A stretch of 64,000 nt of DNA, taken from assembly GCA_030268105.1 (NCBI GenBank), contig BSDZ01000004.1:6674001-6738000 (forward strand). Direction: 5' to 3'. This DNA comes from Volvox africanus. Its lineage: Eukaryota; Chlorophyta; Chlorophyceae; Chlamydomonadales; Volvocaceae. The notes beneath the pieces were generated by a model. The model did not search any database. It saw only the letters and a list, made by a program, of their open reading frames with translations, and was not told where the DNA came from. Made by a program: the position numbers and the translations under genes. Positions within the stretch are counted from its first letter, which is position 1. Each line of letters opens with the position of its first letter. This document shows positions 59,447 to 64,000 of this stretch, in pieces.

Positions 59447-59939
59447 CCGCCGATGGCGGGATGCACTCAGGACTTTAACATCCATCATACACACTCTGCA
59501 ACGCTTCTGAGACACAGGATGAGCATCCGCTCTGCATTGGCAACCCTTGACCCGACCCTCGCGACCCGAAACACCACAGGTATGTGGCCGGCCGAACCAG
59601 GGGGACTGTGCGGGCCTGGGCCACTAACAGGCGACGGTGCAGACCAATCAAGGAATCGGGCAGCTGGGGGCGGGTATGGTCTCACCCGGGAGTTCGCAGG
59701 GGCACGCCCTCTGCACCTCAGCTGATGAGCTGGGCTGCACGCTTGTGTGCGCAGCCATTCCCCCTCACCCCCTGATGACGGCCATGCGTGCTGCTGCACC
59801 CCGGCTCTCCCACCAGGCTCACCAACAGCAGGGATGGCTTGCTTGGGGCTTTCATGAGGTATATTTAGATATATATAAAAATGGGTTTGGGAAAAGAATA
59901 TATGGCAAAGAAAACGGTGATTGTTAGGATAGTACGGCA

Positions 59940-60055
59940 CGTTCAGATTAATGGAGACCTGAAAATACTTCAACGTTCAGATTAATGGAGACCTGAAAAT
60001 ACTTCAACTAGTTTACGTTCAGATTAATGGAGACCTGAAAATACTTCAACTAGTT
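59940..60055. repeat. Threefold tandem repeat of a 34-42 bp segment in unit 10
   Basis: The same 76-bp expansion as in unit 8, absent from unit 9 between them. Confidence 0.93.
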
Positions 60056-61912
60056 TAAGGTTGCTACGTATAAATACGTGATAATATAGTTTCGGCTGGT
60101 TAGGCGCGTCAGCGGAAATTACCGCCGCCAAGTTGCTTACCCACCTCCTCGTACCACCTATCCCCAAGCAAGAGCGCACACGAGGGCCTTGCGTCCACAA
60201 CCCAATCCTCTTGTACAACTTCCACGACAGCGTATCCTTCATCCATCCAGTAAAATACCAATAAAGAGAAAACGACATATTGTACGGCCACACATATTGT
60301 ACAGCCACGCAACAGCAACAATACTAATACAGCCGTACATAACCGCTGACTTTTGGCGCCAACGTTTGACAGACACACAGTCTGGGTGACCAGAAGTGCG
60401 GCCAACACGTGGACGCAGAGGTACGGGCTGGACTTAATGATCACCTTCCAAACATCTGTGTTTGTTCGATGCAGTAAGCATCATCATGGAATATGATACA
60501 AACGAACAGACAAATTATACGACGAGTTTCAGGTTCTTCAGTTGGTTTTAGTTGCAGTTTCAGTTGTATGACGAGCCACCAGCACGACCGTTTAACTTCC
60601 CTCTAGGGACGACAGCCCCATGTAAAGCAACTAAGTTAGTACGACTCAAGTAGACATGTACTGCTCAGTGTTCTAAGTTCCCACGTCTTTATTATACGTG
60701 TTTGGTTTATCTCTTATCACCTCATGATCGCGATGTACGGTATACCCTCTCCCTTCACCCTCGTCGTCCCCACTCCAGCCCTAGTTGTAGCGCTCTTGCC
60801 CTCCTTCCCCGCCTGCAACATTAAAACATAATTTGCTTTCCCAAGTACCAGCCGCGATCTCAAACTACCACACCGTTTTTTCCTAACGATATGGACAACC
60901 CCTTTCTTGAGCGCCGCGGGAACGAAGAGCTTCCCGGATGACACTCGCCAGCCGCACGATGCCCTCCTGGAACTCCCGGGGGGAGCAACCCGCCAACGAC
61001 AGACGGAGGCAGCAGGGGCCGCGGGGACCGGTTCCAACAGACTCTTGGCTTGTGCCTTCTTCCAGTTGCTGCCGCTGGTGCCGCTGCGGTGGTCTCAGTG
61101 TCGGTGCAGCGTCCCAGCCTAGGGTCGCCTGTGTGTGTCAGGCGAAGGGTTTATCCGCCGAAGAGTGAACAAACCCGTCTTTCGGAAGTGGGAAGTAAAC
61201 CACCTCGTAAACAGAAACGGGGGCAGAAGCAGGGGCAGGGGCACAGGGTGCAGTTGCAGTTGCAGTTGCAGGGGTTGCAAGGGCAGGGGCAGGGGCAGGG
61301 GCAGGGGCAGGGGCAGGGGCAGGGGCAGGGGCAGGGGCAGGGGCAGGGGCAGAGGTTGCAGTTGCAGGGGTTGCAGGGGCAGGGGCAGGAGTAGGGGCAG
61401 GGTTTTGTTAAATGAAACGAAAATGAAATGGCTTCCCTTTAGAAGGTCTCTTCCGCCGCCAAATTGATTAAGGATTTGAAGGGAAAATGCCTGTTTTGAA
61501 TCCAATAAAGAAATATCCAATAAAGACGAGAAAAATCACCACGATGTAACCCTTTGGTGACGATGTGTTGCCTGCCCCGAAATACCGGGGAAGAAAGGCA
61601 CTGCTGCCAGGTAGTGGCCACGGGCATGAAGACCAAAAATCAAACCCTCCCTATCCCCCAGCCCCCTTCGTTTAGGAGGCCGCCCATGCAAGCATGTGCT
61701 CAGCGTGCCTGCATGCCCCTCCATTTGCGGTGCACTTGTTCCTCACTGTTCCTTGCTATTCCTTCCTTGCTGTTCGGTTTGAGATTCGTTCCAGGGTCGC
61801 GCGGGTGGGGACTCATCGGATGGGGGGACTCATCTTTGAACTGCTCGGCTGGTCTGGGTCACGTTGGGGGCCGTCCCAAAGATGCCCAACAAGACCACAG
61901 GGCTTCCATCTG

Positions 61913-62020
61913 CGCCGTCACGGGGAATCGAACCCCGGCCTCCCGCGTGCAGACGGTCTCGGAGCGCCCGAGCTGCCTCCCATTGACAGGCGGGGATACT
62001 GACCACTATACGATGACGAC
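61913..62020 (-). tRNA. tRNA-Asp (GUC) with intron, array unit 11
   Basis: G1-C72 form. The tRNA of unit 12 lies beyond the window. Confidence 0.93.
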
Positions 62021-64000
62021 CCGCCGATGGCGGGATGCACTCAGGACTTTAACATCCATCATACACACTCTGCAACGCTTCTGAGACACAGGATGAGCAT
62101 CCGCTCTGCATTGGCAACCCTTGACCCGACCCTCGCGACCCGAAACACCACAGGTATGTGGCCGGCCGAACCAGGGGGACTGTGCGGGCCTGGGCCACTA
62201 ACAAGCGACGGTGCAGACCAATCAAGGAATCGGGCAGCTGGGGGCGGGTATGGTCTCACCCGGGAGTTCGCAGGGGCACGCCCTCTGCACCTCAGCTGAT
62301 GAGCTGGGCTGCACGCTTGTGTGCGCAGCCATTCCCCCTCACCCCCTGATGACGGCCATGCGTGCTGCTGCACCCCGGCTCTCCCACCAGGCTCACCAAC
62401 AGCAGGGATGGCTTGCTTGGGGCTTTCATGAGGTATATTTAGATATATATAAAAATGGGTTTGGGAAAAGAATATATGGCAAAGAAAACGGTGATTGTTA
62501 GGATAGTACGGCACGTTCAGATTAATGGAGACCTGAAAATACTTCAACTAGTTTAAGGTTGCTACGTATAAATACGTGATAATATAGTTTCGGCTGGTTA
62601 GGCGCGTCAGCGGAAATTACCGCCGCCAAGTTGCTTACCCACCTCCTCGTACCACCTATCCCCAAGCAAGAGCGCACACGAGGGCCTTGCGTCCACAACC
62701 CAATCCTCTTGTACAACTTCCACGACAGCGTATCCTTCATCCATCCAGTAAAATACCAATAAAGAGAAAACGACATATTGTACGGCCACACATATTGTAC
62801 AGCCACGCAACAGCAACAATACTAATACAGCCGTACATAACCGCTGACTTTTGGCGCCAACGTTTGACAGACACACAGTCTGGGTGACCAGAAGTGCGGC
62901 CAACACGTGGACGCAGAGGTACGGGCTGGACTTAATGATCACCTTCCAAACATCTGTGTTTGTTCGATGCAGTAAGCATCATCATGGAATATGATACAAA
63001 CGAACAGACAAATTATACGACGAGTTTCAGGTTCTTCAGTTGGTTTTAGTTGCAGTTTCAGTTGTATGACGAGCCACCAGCACGACCGTTTAACTTCCCT
63101 CTAGGGACGACAGCCCCATGTAAAGCAACTAAGTTAGTACGACTCAAGTAGACATGTACTGCTCAGTGTTCTAAGTTCCCACGTCTTTATTATACGTGTT
63201 TGGTTTATCTCTTATCACCTCATGATCGCGATGTACGGTATACCCTCTCCCTTCACCCTCGTCGTCCCCACTCCAGCCCTAGTTGTAGCGCTCTTGCCCT
63301 CCTTCCCCGCCTGCAACATTAAAACATAATTTGCTTTCCCAAGTACCAGCCGCGATCTCAAACTACCACACCGTTTTTTCCTAACGATATGGACAACCCC
63401 TTTCTTGAGCGCCGCGGGAACGAAGAGCTTCCCGGATGACACTCGCCAGCCGCACGATGCCCTCCTGGAACTCCCGGGGGGAGCAACCCGCCAACGACAG
63501 ACGGAGGCAGCAGGGGCCGCGGGGACCGGTTCCAACAGACTCTTGGCTTGTGCCTTCTTCCAGTTGCTGCCGCTGGTGCCGCTGCGGTGGTCTCAGTGTC
63601 GGTGCAGCGTCCCAGCCTAGGGTCGCCTGTGTGTGTCAGGCGAAGGGTTTATCCGCCGAAGAGTGAACAAACCCGTCTTTCGGAAGTGGGAAGTAAACCA
63701 CCTCGTAAACAGAAACGGGGGCAGAAGCAGGGGCAGGGGCACAGGGTGCAGTTGCAGTTGCAGTTGCAGGGGTTGCAAGGGCAGGGGCAGGGGCAGGGGC
63801 AGGGGCAGGGGCAGGGGCAGGGGCAGGGGCAGGGGCAGGGGCAGGGGCAGGGGCAGGGGCAGAGGTTGCAGTTGCAGGGGTTGCAGGGGCAGGGGCAGGA
63901 GTAGGGGCAGGGTTTTGTTAAATGAAACGAAAATGAAATGGCTTCCCTTTAGAAGGTCTCTTCCGCCGCCAAATTGATTTAAGGATTTGAAGGGAAAATG

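Larger units (their letters stand above)
36251..64000. repeat. Tandem array of about 2.5-kb units, 11 complete and a twelfth cut by the window end
   Basis: Units start (at TTTGTTAAATG) at 36251, 38744, 41243, 43742, 46240, 48732, 51224, 53764, 56332, 58830, 61404 and 63914. Lengths are 2493, 2499, 2499, 2498, 2492, 2492, 2540, 2568, 2498, 2574 and 2510. All differences are explained by steps of 6 bp in a (GGGGCA)n tract at the unit end, by one base (GATTTAAGG in units 1-3 and 12 against GATTAAGG in 4-11) and by a 76-bp insertion in units 8 and 10. Outside these the units are nearly identical. Each complete unit holds a tRNA-Asp gene, an aminotransferase-like exon and otherwise non-coding sequence. 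The 176-, 162- and 111-codon frames that recur are unsupported; the first overlaps the tRNA antisense. Confidence 0.97.

Noticed and set aside
36251..64000. CRISPR array or rRNA gene cluster
   Set aside because: The unit is about 2.5 kb with no short repeat-spacer pattern, and I find no 5S, 5.8S, 18S or 28S rRNA sequence in it.
36251..64000. Array as an assembly artefact
   Set aside because: Units differ in single bases, hexamer number and the 76-bp insertion, which argues for real copies; the exact count still needs long reads.

Overview
The window looks like nuclear DNA of a green alga, most likely a volvocine (Chlamydomonas/Volvox relative). The signs are GC-rich exons in AT- and microsatellite-rich introns, many short introns, long Gly/Ala/Gln/Pro-rich insertions in otherwise conserved proteins, intron-containing tRNA genes and LINE-type retrotransposons. 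This assignment is inference. I built the exon models by eye from GT/AG sites, reading-frame continuity and remembered protein families; no search was run.

Layout. (1) 401-18687, plus strand: 3' part of a mechanosensitive-channel (MscS/MSL-like) gene. Its intron 979-17726 appears to hold a large inverted pair of LINE retrotransposons (arms 1273-8808 and 9661-17220, spacer about 850 bp made of (TGTA)n and two 5'-truncated LINE ends). Both LINEs carry the same 46-bp tandem duplication, which breaks ORF2, so the arms descend from one already broken copy. (2) 18688-21458: about 2.8 kb without a gene I can recognise. (3) 21459-24292, minus strand: a four-exon PDCD2/PDCD2L-type gene (ribosome-biogenesis chaperone family). 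(4) 24731-35317, plus strand: a 16-exon gene for a USP22/Ubp8-type ubiquitin-specific protease, the deubiquitinase of the SAGA complex. Phases agree across all exons, giving about 1323 residues against about 525 in human USP22. The excess is low-complexity sequence. Its introns hold long microsatellites, including a polypyrimidine/polypurine tract of about 0.95 kb. It is divergent from the PDCD2-like gene, with a 438-bp shared upstream region. (5) 36251-64000: a tandem array of 11 complete units of about 2.5 kb plus the start of a twelfth, running off the window. Each complete unit carries one tRNA-Asp(GUC) gene on the minus strand with a 36-nt intron next to the anticodon, one exon-like stretch resembling the C-terminus of a class I/II aminotransferase, and a (GGGGCA)n tract of variable length.

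The most unusual items are the tRNA-Asp satellite-like array and the LINE palindrome inside a gene. The three protein genes look like ordinary housekeeping functions (membrane tension sensing, ribosome assembly, histone deubiquitination) with no evident shared pathway.
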